Assembly: GCF_018424605.1 (NCBI RefSeq)
Contig: NZ_QTKT01000001.1
Location: 434,001-498,000, forward strand
Source: Marinobacter lipolyticus
Lineage (GTDB): Bacteria > Pseudomonadota > Gammaproteobacteria > Pseudomonadales > Oleiphilaceae
Direction of reading: 5' to 3'
DNA: 64,000 bases
Below are positions 22,166-29,595 of the stretch, piece by piece; within the stretch, counting starts at the first letter, position 1; the number at the start of each line of letters is the position of its first letter. The notes under the pieces are model-generated. The model was not told the DNA's origin. It did not search any database and saw nothing but the letters and a program-made list of their open reading frames with translations. Both the position numbers and the translations under genes were made by a program.

Positions 22166-24090
22166 TGATTGGCCTGTTCTTCCAGCTCCATCCACCGCTC
22201 GATAACCTGCTCCAGACGGGATTCCTTCTCCGTCAACGCTTCCAGAGTAGCCGAGACTTCGTTCGGTGGGCCTGAATAAAATTCCGGATCCGCGATGGCC
22301 GCCTGCAGCGACTCCACCTCGTTCTCCAGAGTCTCAATTTTGCCCGGTAATTCTTCAAGCTCAAGCTTTAGCTTGTAACTGAGTTTAACTGGTTTCGTTT
22401 TTGTGGAGTCTGCCACAGCTCCGGCATTTTTCTTTGCCGGCTCCGATGCTTGCTGGGGCTTCGCCGCCTTCTCCTGACGACCTCCTTTCTGCTCGGTGGG
22501 AAACGAGCCACCCTGGCGCCGCCAGTCGGAGTATCCGCCAACAAATTCCTGCACCCTGCCACTGCCATCCAGGAAGATGGTGTCGGTGACCACGTTGTCC
22601 AGGAACTCCCGATCGTGACTGATCACGATGACCGTGCCTTTGAACTCCACCAGTTGCGCTTCCAGAAGCTCAAGCGTTTCCACATCCAGATCGTTGGTTG
22701 GTTCATCAAGCACCAGAATATTGGCAGGCTTGCTGAACAGTTTCGCCAGCAGTAGTCGCGCGCGCTCGCCTCCGGAGAAAACACTGACCGGTGAACGGGC
22801 CCGTTGCGGGCTGAACAGGAATTCCTGCAGATACCCCAGCACGTGTTTGCTCTGACCGTTGATGTCGATGAACTCCCGCCCTTCCGAGAGGTTGTCCAGG
22901 GCGTTTCGCTCAAGATCCAGCTCGCCGCGGAGCTGATCAAAATAGGCCACCTCCAGGTTGGTGCCAAGCCGGATACTGCCTTCCGTCGGCTTGAGATCCC
23001 CGAGCAACAGCCTGACCAGGGTGGTTTTCCCGGTGCCGTTCTCCCCCACCAGTCCGATCTTGTCACCCCGAAGCACCGTGAGATTCATATCACTGATCAC
23101 TGACGAGCCATCGGGGTAGCGGAAACCGGCTTCCCGGGCCTCCACCACGAGCTTGCCGGAGCGCGCAGCGTCCTCCACCGCAAAGCTTGCGGTACCGCCA
23201 CGAACCCGGCGCTGACGGTGTTCCTCACGCATGGCTTTCAGCGCCCTGACCCGCCCCATGTTACGGGTGCGCCGCGCCTTGATCCCCTGACGGATCCAGG
23301 CCTCCTCCTGTTTGAGGCGCTTGTCAAAAAGCGCGTTCTGGCGCTCCTCTTCCTCCAGCGCCTTTTCTTTCAATTCCAGATATTTGTCATAGGTTGCCGA
23401 GAAGCTGACCAACTTGCCCCGAGCGAGCTCGACAACCCGGGTGGCCATCCTGCGAATGAAGGCCCGATCATGGCTGACAAACAGCATCGCGCCGCGAAAC
23501 TGGCCAAGGGCCTCTTCCAGCCAGGCAATGGCAGGCACATCGAGGTGGTTGGTGGGCTCGTCGAGCAAAAGGATGTCCGGCTCCGCCACCAGTGCTTTCG
23601 CCAGCAGGACCCGACGCTGCCATCCGCCAGACAGCGTGTTCAGCTGCTGCTCCGGATCAACGCGGTACTGGGCAAGGATCGCACCCACCTTCTGATCCAG
23701 ACGCCAGCCATCAAGGGCTTCCAGTCGCTCCTGAACCTTCATCAGCTCTTCCAGGCTTGCCTCATCCGCCTGTTGAGAAAGCGTATGAAAGCGAGCGAGC
23801 AGGTCACCGGTTTCGGGGAAGGCACTGGCAACCACCTCATAGGCGGTGCGGGCGTCACTGGCCGGCAGATTCTGCGGCAGCACCGCCAGCACCGCGCCCT
23901 CCTCCAGCCGGACAACGCCGCCATCGGGCGTGACCTCGCCGCTGACCACCTTCAGCAGTGTGGATTTACCCTCCCCATTGCGGCCCAGCAGACACACCCG
24001 TTCCCCCGCTTCAATATTCAGCGAGGCCTGATCCAGCAAGGGCTGCATACCAAAAGCCAGCGAAATGGCGTCGAGCGTTAACAATGGCAC
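22162..24090 (-). CDS. uup: ABC-F family ATPase, Uup type
   Basis: A 642-aa protein with two ABC ATPase domains and no membrane segment. Domain 1 has Walker A GRNGEGKSTLL, signature LSGGWQRR and Walker B ILLLDEPTNHLD. Domain 2 has GENGTGKTTLV, FSGGERARLLLAK and ILVLDEPTNDLD. A Lys/Gln-rich linker leads to a C-terminal coiled coil (about residues 560-640), the Uup hallmark that in E. coli binds DNA. ABC-F proteins act on ribosomes or on nucleic-acid intermediates. The start is a GTG with GGAG about 9 bases upstream. The gene follows the MOSC gene by 6 bp. Confidence 0.93.
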   Translation of the reverse strand: MPLLTLDAISLAFGMQPLLDQASLNIEAGERVCLLGRNGEGKSTLLKVVSGEVTPDGGVVRLEEGAVLAVLPQNLPASDARTAYEVVASAFPETGDLLARFHTLSQQADEASLEELMKVQERLEALDGWRLDQKVGAILAQYRVDPEQQLNTLSGGWQRRVLLAKALVAEPDILLLDEPTNHLDVPAIAWLEEALGQFRGAMLFVSHDRAFIRRMATRVVELARGKLVSFSATYDKYLELKEKALEEEERQNALFDKRLKQEEAWIRQGIKARRTRNMGRVRALKAMREEHRQRRVRGGTASFAVEDAARSGKLVVEAREAGFRYPDGSSVISDMNLTVLRGDKIGLVGENGTGKTTLVRLLLGDLKPTEGSIRLGTNLEVAYFDQLRGELDLERNALDNLSEGREFIDINGQSKHVLGYLQEFLFSPQRARSPVSVFSGGERARLLLAKLFSKPANILVLDEPTNDLDVETLELLEAQLVEFKGTVIVISHDREFLDNVVTDTIFLDGSGRVQEFVGGYSDWRRQGGSFPTEQKGGRQEKAAKPQQASEPAKKNAGAVADSTKTKPVKLSYKLKLELEELPGKIETLENEVESLQAAIADPEFYSGPPNEVSATLEALTEKESRLEQVIERWMELEEQANQ

Positions 24091-24096
24091 CTGATG

Positions 24097-24891
24097 TTAC
24101 TCCGTGATTCTGTTATTGACCGGGTCACCCACGCTGATCCTGCCGGGTGACTGGTGAATGGCATTCATGCCGAAGATGACGCCGTCATCAGTGCGTCGGT
24201 ATTGCCCCAGCGTTCGCAGGGGCTGGAGAGCTGCATCCTTCACTCCGGTATCAGGATCGACCGTGGTCATTACACACCGGGAACAGGGTTTGACAAGACT
24301 GAACGACTGCTGGCCAATATCAATTTGACGCCAGTCATCTTCCTGCCAGGGTTCGGCGCCCTCCACCACAATGTTAGGACGAAAACGGCGCATTTCGACG
24401 GGCGCCGGCAAGCGACTGTTCAGCTCTTCAAGGGAAGCCAGATTGGTGACCAGGAATGGAAATCCATCGGCAAAACTGACACGGCGAACCTCTGAAACCC
24501 GTCCGGCATCGACCCTGCGAAAGGTAGCGTCCGGCATAAAGACGAACTGAAGTGCCGTGCCGCAAAAACGGCTCAGAGCCGCCGATGCATCTTCGGCACC
24601 GACGAATGCGTCGACCCAATCCTGCCATACCCGCACGCGCACGCCCGTATCCGTCGCTTGCAGCCGGAACGCCCCCTCTCCGGGAACGCTTACCGTAACA
24701 CAGTCCTGCTCAATCGCAGTGCTGACCCTCGCCAGCTCAGGAAAATTCCGTTGGGTGACAAACTGCCGTTCGCTATCAACGATCATCCAGCGACGATCAC
24801 CTTGCGGGCCAAAATCGTCCATGACGAACGAGGAAACGGGTATCCCGGCGAGGGATTTGACGGGGTAAAGAAACAGGGAATGGACTCGCAC
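24097..24891 (-). CDS. MOSC domain protein, YcbX family
   Basis: A 264-aa protein with an N-terminal MOSC beta-barrel domain (LFLYPVKSLAGIPVSSF) and a C-terminal MOSC domain. The conserved cysteine is in LVKPCSRCVMTTVDPDTG near residue 215. YcbX-type proteins carry molybdenum cofactor and reduce N-hydroxylated compounds, usually with a reductase partner. I place the start at a GTG codon because GGGAG lies 5 bases upstream; in-frame TTG and GTG codons up to 8 codons earlier lack such a site. It appears to be the first gene of a MOSC-uup-DUF6901 operon. Confidence 0.88.
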   Translation of the reverse strand: MRVHSLFLYPVKSLAGIPVSSFVMDDFGPQGDRRWMIVDSERQFVTQRNFPELARVSTAIEQDCVTVSVPGEGAFRLQATDTGVRVRVWQDWVDAFVGAEDASAALSRFCGTALQFVFMPDATFRRVDAGRVSEVRRVSFADGFPFLVTNLASLEELNSRLPAPVEMRRFRPNIVVEGAEPWQEDDWRQIDIGQQSFSLVKPCSRCVMTTVDPDTGVKDAALQPLRTLGQYRRTDDGVIFGMNAIHQSPGRISVGDPVNNRITE

Positions 24892-24985
24892 AATGACTCC
24901 CACGGGCAGCGGCAATGAAAAGCACGGGCGTAGAGTATACCCGAGTTCACCGGCTATACGTGGATTTGGTGGGGGCCAGAACGAA

Positions 24986-25015
24986 GAAACCCGGCCGTTT
25001 TAAGGGCCGGGTTTC
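24986..25015 (-). terminator. Terminator after tRNA-Gly
   Basis: GAAACCCGGCC and its exact complement form an 11-bp stem with an 8-base loop directly 3' of tRNA-Gly, followed by the moderately T-rich TTCGTTCTGG. It fits a tRNA transcript end. Confidence 0.75.
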
Positions 25016-25022
25016 CGGAATC

Positions 25023-25098
25023 TGGAGCGGGAAACGAGATTCGAACTCGCGACCCCAACCTTGGCAAGGTTGTGCTCTACCAACTGAGCTATTCCCGC
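25023..25098 (-). tRNA. tRNA-Gly (GCC)
   Basis: A 76-nt cloverleaf with encoded CCA. The acceptor stem GCGGGAA pairs with TTCCCGC, the D-arm is GCTC-AGTTGGTA-GAGC, the anticodon stem CAACC/GGTTG encloses TTGCCAA with anticodon GCC, and the T-arm is GCGAG-TTCGAAT-CTCGT. It is transcribed alone from a near-consensus promoter. Confidence 0.97.
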
Positions 25099-25134
25099 TT
25101 TGCGCTGCTGGCTTGATGCCGACAACGGAGGCGT

Positions 25135-25162
25135 ATTCTACGGATTCGATCGCGGTCGTCAA
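25135..25162 (-). promoter_or_regulatory. Sigma-70 promoter of tRNA-Gly
   Basis: On the minus strand TTGACG (25157-25162) and TAGAAT (25135-25140) are separated by 16 bases and lie about 37 bp before the tRNA. Spacing and context are those of a stable-RNA promoter. Confidence 0.75.
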
Positions 25163-25173
25163 CCACTTTTTTA

Positions 25174-25902
25174 TCAACTCCGATCGGCACCCTGCTCCGC
25201 AGCGCTTGCCATCCTGCCGCTATCGCAGTTCAGATAGCCGGAGGATTGCAGCCATTGCTGGTCTGGGAAATATTTGAACACCAGCTGGCCGCCTTTGAGA
25301 TTGTCCACCACTTGCCGGATGACCTGCTGATCCACCGCGGGACACCCGTGACTCCGGCCGATGCGGCCATAATCTTTGACCCAGGCGTCATTCACATAGT
25401 CGGCGCCGTGGATGACGATGGCCCGTTGACGGGCGAGGTCATTGATTCCCGGCTCCAGACCATCCAATCGCAGGGAGTAGCCATGGCGGCCCCGGTAGGA
25501 TTCGCTCGCCCGGAACAACCCGATGCTGGACTGATGGCTGCCTTCGATATTGGAAAACGCGGTAGATTCGAGCATTCCCGAGTTCTTGCCATGGGCAACC
25601 AGATCCCGCAGCACCAGCTCACCCCTTTGCAGATCAAAGATCCACAACCGCTCCTCGCTGGAGGGGCGCGAGAAATCAATAACGGCCAGACGCTCGGGCA
25701 TTACCACACCCTGGTTGACGGCACAGGCGGATGCCCTCAACGCCCGTTGCAGCACGTCGACATTTAACGTCGGTGCAACGACGGAAAGCCTGGTCAGCAG
25801 TGTGTGATCGAAACCGCCGGCAACACCGTGCGTTGGCAAACAGAAGGCAGTGGCCAGCGCAAGCCCGGCAAGCACACGGCGGCTGGATGGTGGACGTTTC
25901 AT
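25174..25902 (-). CDS. Exported murein L,D-transpeptidase-like protein (YkuD_2 type)
   Basis: A 242-aa protein with an N-terminal signal peptide (VLAGLALATAFCLPTHGVAG). The catalytic segment contains AIVIHGADYV followed by GRIGRSHGCPAVD, which supplies the His and Cys expected in this L,D-transpeptidase-related family. Upstream, RLAVIDFSRPSSEERLWIFD is the usual beginning of the domain. It should act on peptidoglycan in the periplasm, although family members are poorly characterised. I start at the ATG giving MKRPPSSRRVL so that the signal peptide is at the N-terminus; 23 upstream in-frame codons are unlikely to be translated. Confidence 0.85.
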   Translation of the reverse strand: MKRPPSSRRVLAGLALATAFCLPTHGVAGGFDHTLLTRLSVVAPTLNVDVLQRALRASACAVNQGVVMPERLAVIDFSRPSSEERLWIFDLQRGELVLRDLVAHGKNSGMLESTAFSNIEGSHQSSIGLFRASESYRGRHGYSLRLDGLEPGINDLARQRAIVIHGADYVNDAWVKDYGRIGRSHGCPAVDQQVIRQVVDNLKGGQLVFKYFPDQQWLQSSGYLNCDSGRMASAAEQGADRS

Positions 25903-26051
25903 TATTCGGCAAACCCTGTCAATTCGGCTCAACAAAAAGGTCAGCGGGCAAGGGCCCGAACCTGAGCTCAAGTGTCGGCCATTTTAACAGGGAATATCGG
26001 GACGACGGTCATGGTGTACATTATTCATACAATCCGGTACACACAGGTACA

Positions 26052-26777
26052 TCAGATAGCCAGCACCAGACACACCATCCGGTGAACGGCTTGTTCAAGA
26101 ACTTCCGGCTCCGCATACCGTTTATTCAGCAGGTGGTCATACCCCAGCCCAAGCGTCACGCTGACAAGCAGCGATGCGTCCCGCGCCGGCGCCGGAGAAT
26201 CCAGCCGCTGCAGGATCTGCTCCAGGCCTGCCACCCATACACGGCGATAGTTACGGGCCAGCGCCGCAAGGCGCTCGTCTCTGAGCGATTCCATCAGGAA
26301 CACCTGCTCAGTCAGCGTCTGCTCGCACCGCTGTGTGAACTGCTCCTGCAGGTATGCCGTCGCAATGGCGCTGAGCCTTGCGGCCAGCGCTGCCCGCCCG
26401 GCCCCACCATGGACAAGAGCGTCCGACGGCACGTTATCGAGAACCAGATTCACCGTGTCATAGAAGCGGCCGAGTTCTTCCCGGGCTTTTTCCGCGAACA
26501 GCATGAAGGAGTCGCTGATCAGCTCTTCGATGTCACGGAAATAGTAGGTTGTTGCCGCCAGAGGAACCCCGGCTTCGCGGGCAACCGCACGATGCTTTAT
26601 GCCCTTCAGCCCATCCCGCGCGGCAATGCGCAAGGTGGCTTCGAGAATCTGCAACCGACGGTGTTCGCTTTTCGCTCTCGCTGCCTTGCGGCCGGAGTAT
26701 CGAATGGATTCCCGGAAAGAGCGCTCTTCCGGGAGCTCACTGTCTTGCCATAACCTGATGCTTTGCGCCTGACCCAT
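26052..26777 (-). CDS. TetR-family transcriptional regulator
   Basis: A 241-aa protein. A basic extension of about 40 residues precedes a TetR helix-turn-helix (RRLQILEATLRIAARDGLKGIKHRAVAREAGVPLAATTYYF). The remaining 150 residues form the helical ligand/dimer domain. The recognition helix end LAATTYYF is typical of the family. The start is the ATG giving MGQAQSIRLW with AGGAA upstream, rather than a GTG 11 codons earlier. No target gene is adjacent in an obvious divergent arrangement, so the regulon is unknown. Confidence 0.88.
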   Translation of the reverse strand: MGQAQSIRLWQDSELPEERSFRESIRYSGRKAARAKSEHRRLQILEATLRIAARDGLKGIKHRAVAREAGVPLAATTYYFRDIEELISDSFMLFAEKAREELGRFYDTVNLVLDNVPSDALVHGGAGRAALAARLSAIATAYLQEQFTQRCEQTLTEQVFLMESLRDERLAALARNYRRVWVAGLEQILQRLDSPAPARDASLLVSVTLGLGYDHLLNKRYAEPEVLEQAVHRMVCLVLAI

Positions 26778-26953
26778 GGCCCGTTTCCTGTTTCGTCGCC
26801 CTGCCCCCACAGCTGCTTCGAGGGAGGCTCTTCCGGTTCACCCGGACTTATTGTTAATTTTTGTAAATGATGACCGAAACAGGAAACCCAATCTTTGACC
26901 GGTTCGGCAGTTTTCAGCTTCACTGCAGGCAATCTCGAATTGGCTGGGGGTTG

Positions 26954-27556
26954 TTACTGACCGAAGCGACGTCCCTTTTTGAGGTAGTCTGCTTCTTCAG
27001 GGGTCGATGAGCGCTTGAGGGGCCCGTTGCGGTGGGGAAAACGCCCGAATCGGCGAATAATGTCGTGATGATCCCTGGCCGCCTGCCTGAAACTCTGCAT
27101 GAAGTCCCCCAGCAGCCCGCTTGTGGCCGCAGCCAGCTGCTCGAAACATTCCAGCGACAGCTCCTGGTCCGCAAGGCGCTCCGAATGTTCCAGCGGCATA
27201 TAAAGGAACGCCCTCTGCACAGGGGGCAGCTGCATGTCCTGGCCTTTTTCCATGGCCTGACGCGCGAGGCTGCGGGCGAGCCGGTCATGCTCGAAGGCCA
27301 GCGCACTGCCGCGAAAAATATTCCGGGTAAACTGATCCAGCAGAAGAATCTCTGCGAGCGCCCCGCCCGCAGATTGCCGCCAGTGGCTGAGGCCACCCTC
27401 GGAGGCAAACAGCACCATGGACAGAAACCGCCGCCGGATTTCCTGATCGAAACGTCGGTCCGAGCGGAACCAGCGATTGCGATGAAAGCTGTCGGGCAAC
27501 CCATCGCCGTCGAGTTCTCCGAACCAGAAATCCAGAATGTCTTTCCAATCGAACAT
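26954..27556 (-). CDS. DUF924 family protein
   Basis: A 200-aa soluble all-helical protein that begins DILDFWFGELDGDGLPDSF, the hallmark DUF924 opening. It also has WFRSDRRFDQEIRRRF, EILLLDQFTRNIFRGSALAF and MPLEHSERLADQE. The family has a TPR-like fold and no established function. It is divergently placed from the CbiX-like gene with about 106 bp between starts. Nothing in the context suggests a role. Confidence 0.9.
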   Translation of the reverse strand: MFDWKDILDFWFGELDGDGLPDSFHRNRWFRSDRRFDQEIRRRFLSMVLFASEGGLSHWRQSAGGALAEILLLDQFTRNIFRGSALAFEHDRLARSLARQAMEKGQDMQLPPVQRAFLYMPLEHSERLADQELSLECFEQLAAATSGLLGDFMQSFRQAARDHHDIIRRFGRFPHRNGPLKRSSTPEEADYLKKGRRFGQ

Positions 27557-27662
27557 ACCGGGGTACCCAGTTCATTGGTGAATACGTCATTCACGCTTCC
27601 GGCCGACGGCCTTTGCGTTACACTTTACGACACCGAGCCCCGGATCGTTCACAGGAGCACCC

Positions 27663-28043
27663 ATGCCCGATCAGCATCGTATCATTCTTCTGGCCCACGG
27701 CAGCAGCGACGAACGCTGGTGCCGGACTTTCGAGAAGCTGGCCGCACCAACGGTTGAATCCGTGCCCGGAGCACAGATTGCCTACATGGAGCTGGCAGAG
27801 CCCTCACTGGACGCTATTGTTAAAGAGGGGGTTCACGACGGTGTACGCAGTTTCACGGTGGTGCCACTGTTCCTCGCCGCGGGCAGACACCTGCGCAAAG
27901 ACGTGCCGGCGATGATCAAAGCGCTGGAACAAAACTTCGATGTAACAATCGGCCTGGCACCTCCGATCGGTGAGAACCCCCAGTTAGGCGATGCCATTCG
28001 CGATGTTGTACAGCAGGAGCTGGCAAACCAGAAGGCGTCGTAG
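27663..28043 (+). CDS. CbiX/SirB-family chelatase-like protein
   Basis: A 126-aa single-domain protein. It has the N-terminal metal-binding histidine in ILLAHGSSDERW, VPLFLAAGRHLRKDVPAMI with a second histidine, and a C-terminal GLAPPIGENPQLGDAI. This is the short CbiX form thought to insert Co or Fe into sirohydrochlorin-type tetrapyrroles. AGGAG lies 7 bases before the ATG. No other tetrapyrrole gene is nearby, so the substrate is uncertain. Confidence 0.87.
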   Translation: MPDQHRIILLAHGSSDERWCRTFEKLAAPTVESVPGAQIAYMELAEPSLDAIVKEGVHDGVRSFTVVPLFLAAGRHLRKDVPAMIKALEQNFDVTIGLAPPIGENPQLGDAIRDVVQQELANQKAS

Positions 28044-28105
28044 CTTTCCCCGGCACCAGCGGACTAACTGGGCGGCGTGACCAATGCAATGAACGGAGCT
28101 ATGCA

Positions 28106-29008
28106 ATGAGCAAGCGCATTCTTGTTACCGGAGGCACTGGCTTCATCGGCCAGGCTCTGTGCCCGCGGCTCACCGCCAAAGGCCACACCCTGACGGTATT
28201 GAGTCGGCGCAACGAAGCGGATGTAAAAGCGCTGTGTGGGCGTGTGGAGCCGATCAGCAACCTGTCCCGATTACGGGAACATCCCGGCTTCGACGCCATC
28301 ATCAATCTGGCCGGTGAAGGGATCGCGGACCAACGCTGGTCCGAGCGGCGAAAGCAGGAAATCAGGGACAGCCGTATTGCCCTGACCCGCGAACTGGTGA
28401 CCGTCGCCAGAAGCTGGTCATCGCCCCCCGCGGTACTGATATCCGGCTCCGCCGTTGGTTTCTATGGTGATCAGGGCAGCGCACTGGTTACCGAGGCAAC
28501 GCCGCCGAACGACGAATTCACCCACCGCCTGTGCCGCGACTGGGAAGCCGAAGCGCTGGAACTCGAAGCCGATGGCGTAAGGGTATGCCTGTCACGCACG
28601 GGCATTGTCGCTGGCCCGGGAGGCGGGTTCCTGAAACGGATGCTGCTGCCGTTTCGCCTGGGACTCGGAGGCCGGCTTGGCTCCGGCCTTCAATACATGC
28701 CCTGGGTGCACAGGGAGGATGTGGTGTCTGCGCTGATATTCATGCTGGACTCCGACCAGGCTTCCGGGGCGTACAACGTGGTCAGCCCGAACCCCGTCAC
28801 CAATCGGGAGTTCACCCGCTGTCTCGCCCATGCTCTCCACCGGCCCGCCCTGTTTCCGGCACCCGAGCCGGTTCTGAAGCTGGCGTTGGGTGAAATGTCG
28901 CGCTTACTGCTCACGGGCCAGCAGGCCATGCCGGAAAAACTGTTGCAACAAGGCTTCGAGTTTTCTTATCCGGAACTGCCGGCGGCGTTGGCGAACTGCG
29001 TTCGGTGA
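28106..29008 (+). CDS. NAD-dependent epimerase/SDR-like protein, TIGR01777 (YfcH) family
   Basis: A 300-aa extended-SDR protein with the nucleotide motif ILVTGGTGFIGQALCPRL at the N-terminus. It carries the family motifs INLAGEGIADQRWSERRKQE and SGSAVGFYGDQG, plus SRTGIVAGPGGGFLKRML and MPWVHREDVV. The C-terminal domain (about 240-300) is the DUF1731 type seen in YfcH. The biochemical role of this family is not established. It is 62 bp downstream of the CbiX-like gene and probably co-transcribed. Confidence 0.9.
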   Translation: MSKRILVTGGTGFIGQALCPRLTAKGHTLTVLSRRNEADVKALCGRVEPISNLSRLREHPGFDAIINLAGEGIADQRWSERRKQEIRDSRIALTRELVTVARSWSSPPAVLISGSAVGFYGDQGSALVTEATPPNDEFTHRLCRDWEAEALELEADGVRVCLSRTGIVAGPGGGFLKRMLLPFRLGLGGRLGSGLQYMPWVHREDVVSALIFMLDSDQASGAYNVVSPNPVTNREFTRCLAHALHRPALFPAPEPVLKLALGEMSRLLLTGQQAMPEKLLQQGFEFSYPELPAALANCVR

Positions 29009-29043
29009 AACTGCCAGCCCGCCTGATTTTTTCAAAAAAGCGT

Positions 29044-29072
29044 TTGACAGCCAAAAGCGTGTTACTTAATAT
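29044..29072 (+). promoter_or_regulatory. Sigma-70 promoter of tRNA-Glu
   Basis: TTGACA (29044-29049) and TAATAT (29067-29072) are 17 bases apart and followed by a GC-rich discriminator (ACGCGCC). They lie about 40 bp before the tRNA. This is a classical stable-RNA promoter. Confidence 0.85.
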
Positions 29073-29111
29073 ACGCGCCACCTCGACGAGGCAAGTCAGT
29101 AAGAACGTTGC

Positions 29112-29187
29112 GTCCCCTTCGTCTAGTGGCCTAGGACTCCGCCCTTTCACGGCGGCAACAGGGGTTCGAACCCCCTAGGGGACGCCA
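29112..29187 (+). tRNA. tRNA-Glu (TTC)
   Basis: A 76-nt cloverleaf with encoded CCA. The acceptor GTCCCCT pairs with AGGGGAC, the anticodon stem CCGCC/GGCGG encloses CTTTCAC with anticodon TTC, and the T-arm is AGGGG-TTCGAAC-CCCCT. It stands alone, with the convergent small membrane-protein gene just downstream. Confidence 0.97.
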
Positions 29188-29199
29188 ATTTTCTTCTTC

Positions 29200-29355
29200 T
29201 CAGGCTGATTTATCAGTCGCCTTCCGGGCAGCGTTCATGCCCAGGTGTTTCGGATGTTTGGCGTCTCTCGCCACAAAAACGCCGACAGCCACCAGAAACC
29301 CCACCATCAGCAATACTGTTGCAATACCTGCTATCACAATCGCGTCCAAGTACAT
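29200..29355 (-). CDS. Small single-pass membrane protein, unknown
   Basis: A 51-aa protein starting MYLDAIVIAGIATVLLMVGF. It has one transmembrane helix (about residues 4-26) followed by a basic His/Lys-rich tail (ARDAKHPKHLGMNAARKAT). I choose the ATG with GGAG 8 bases upstream over an in-frame ATG 12 codons earlier. I do not recognise the family. The helix-plus-basic-tail pattern resembles small respiratory or membrane-complex accessory subunits, but there is no direct evidence for that. It ends 12 bp from tRNA-Glu on the opposite strand. Confidence 0.65.
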   Translation of the reverse strand: MYLDAIVIAGIATVLLMVGFLVAVGVFVARDAKHPKHLGMNAARKATDKSA

Positions 29356-29527
29356 AACCTGATCTCCAGCCATTCCATTATTGAATTGCACTCAGATTAA
29401 GCCCTCGCTGTTCTGCCTGTATTGACCTGCATCAACCTGCTCATCGGATGTGCCGGTTCTGAACCGGGAACCTCACCACATTTCTTTCGGTTTTTCCTGT
29501 ATTTGCAAAGCACTTGCAAGAAACTGC

Positions 29528-29536
29528 TGCTATAGT
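29528..29536 (+). promoter_or_regulatory. Possible extended -10 promoter before the GGDEF-EAL gene
   Basis: TGCTATAGT is an extended -10 element 60 bp before the ATG of the GGDEF-EAL gene. No good -35 is visible at 16-18 bases. Two copies of TTGCAA lie just upstream (29503-29519). Confidence 0.4.
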
Positions 29537-29595
29537 CCTGAGGGTAACTACCTATCTGTTCCATGTTTCATCGTCAGGGTGGCTGAAGTAACGGC

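Noticed and set aside
25023..25098. tRNA-Gly as a prophage attachment site
   Set aside because: No integrase gene or partial tRNA duplication is present nearby; the same holds for tRNA-Glu and tRNA-Leu.
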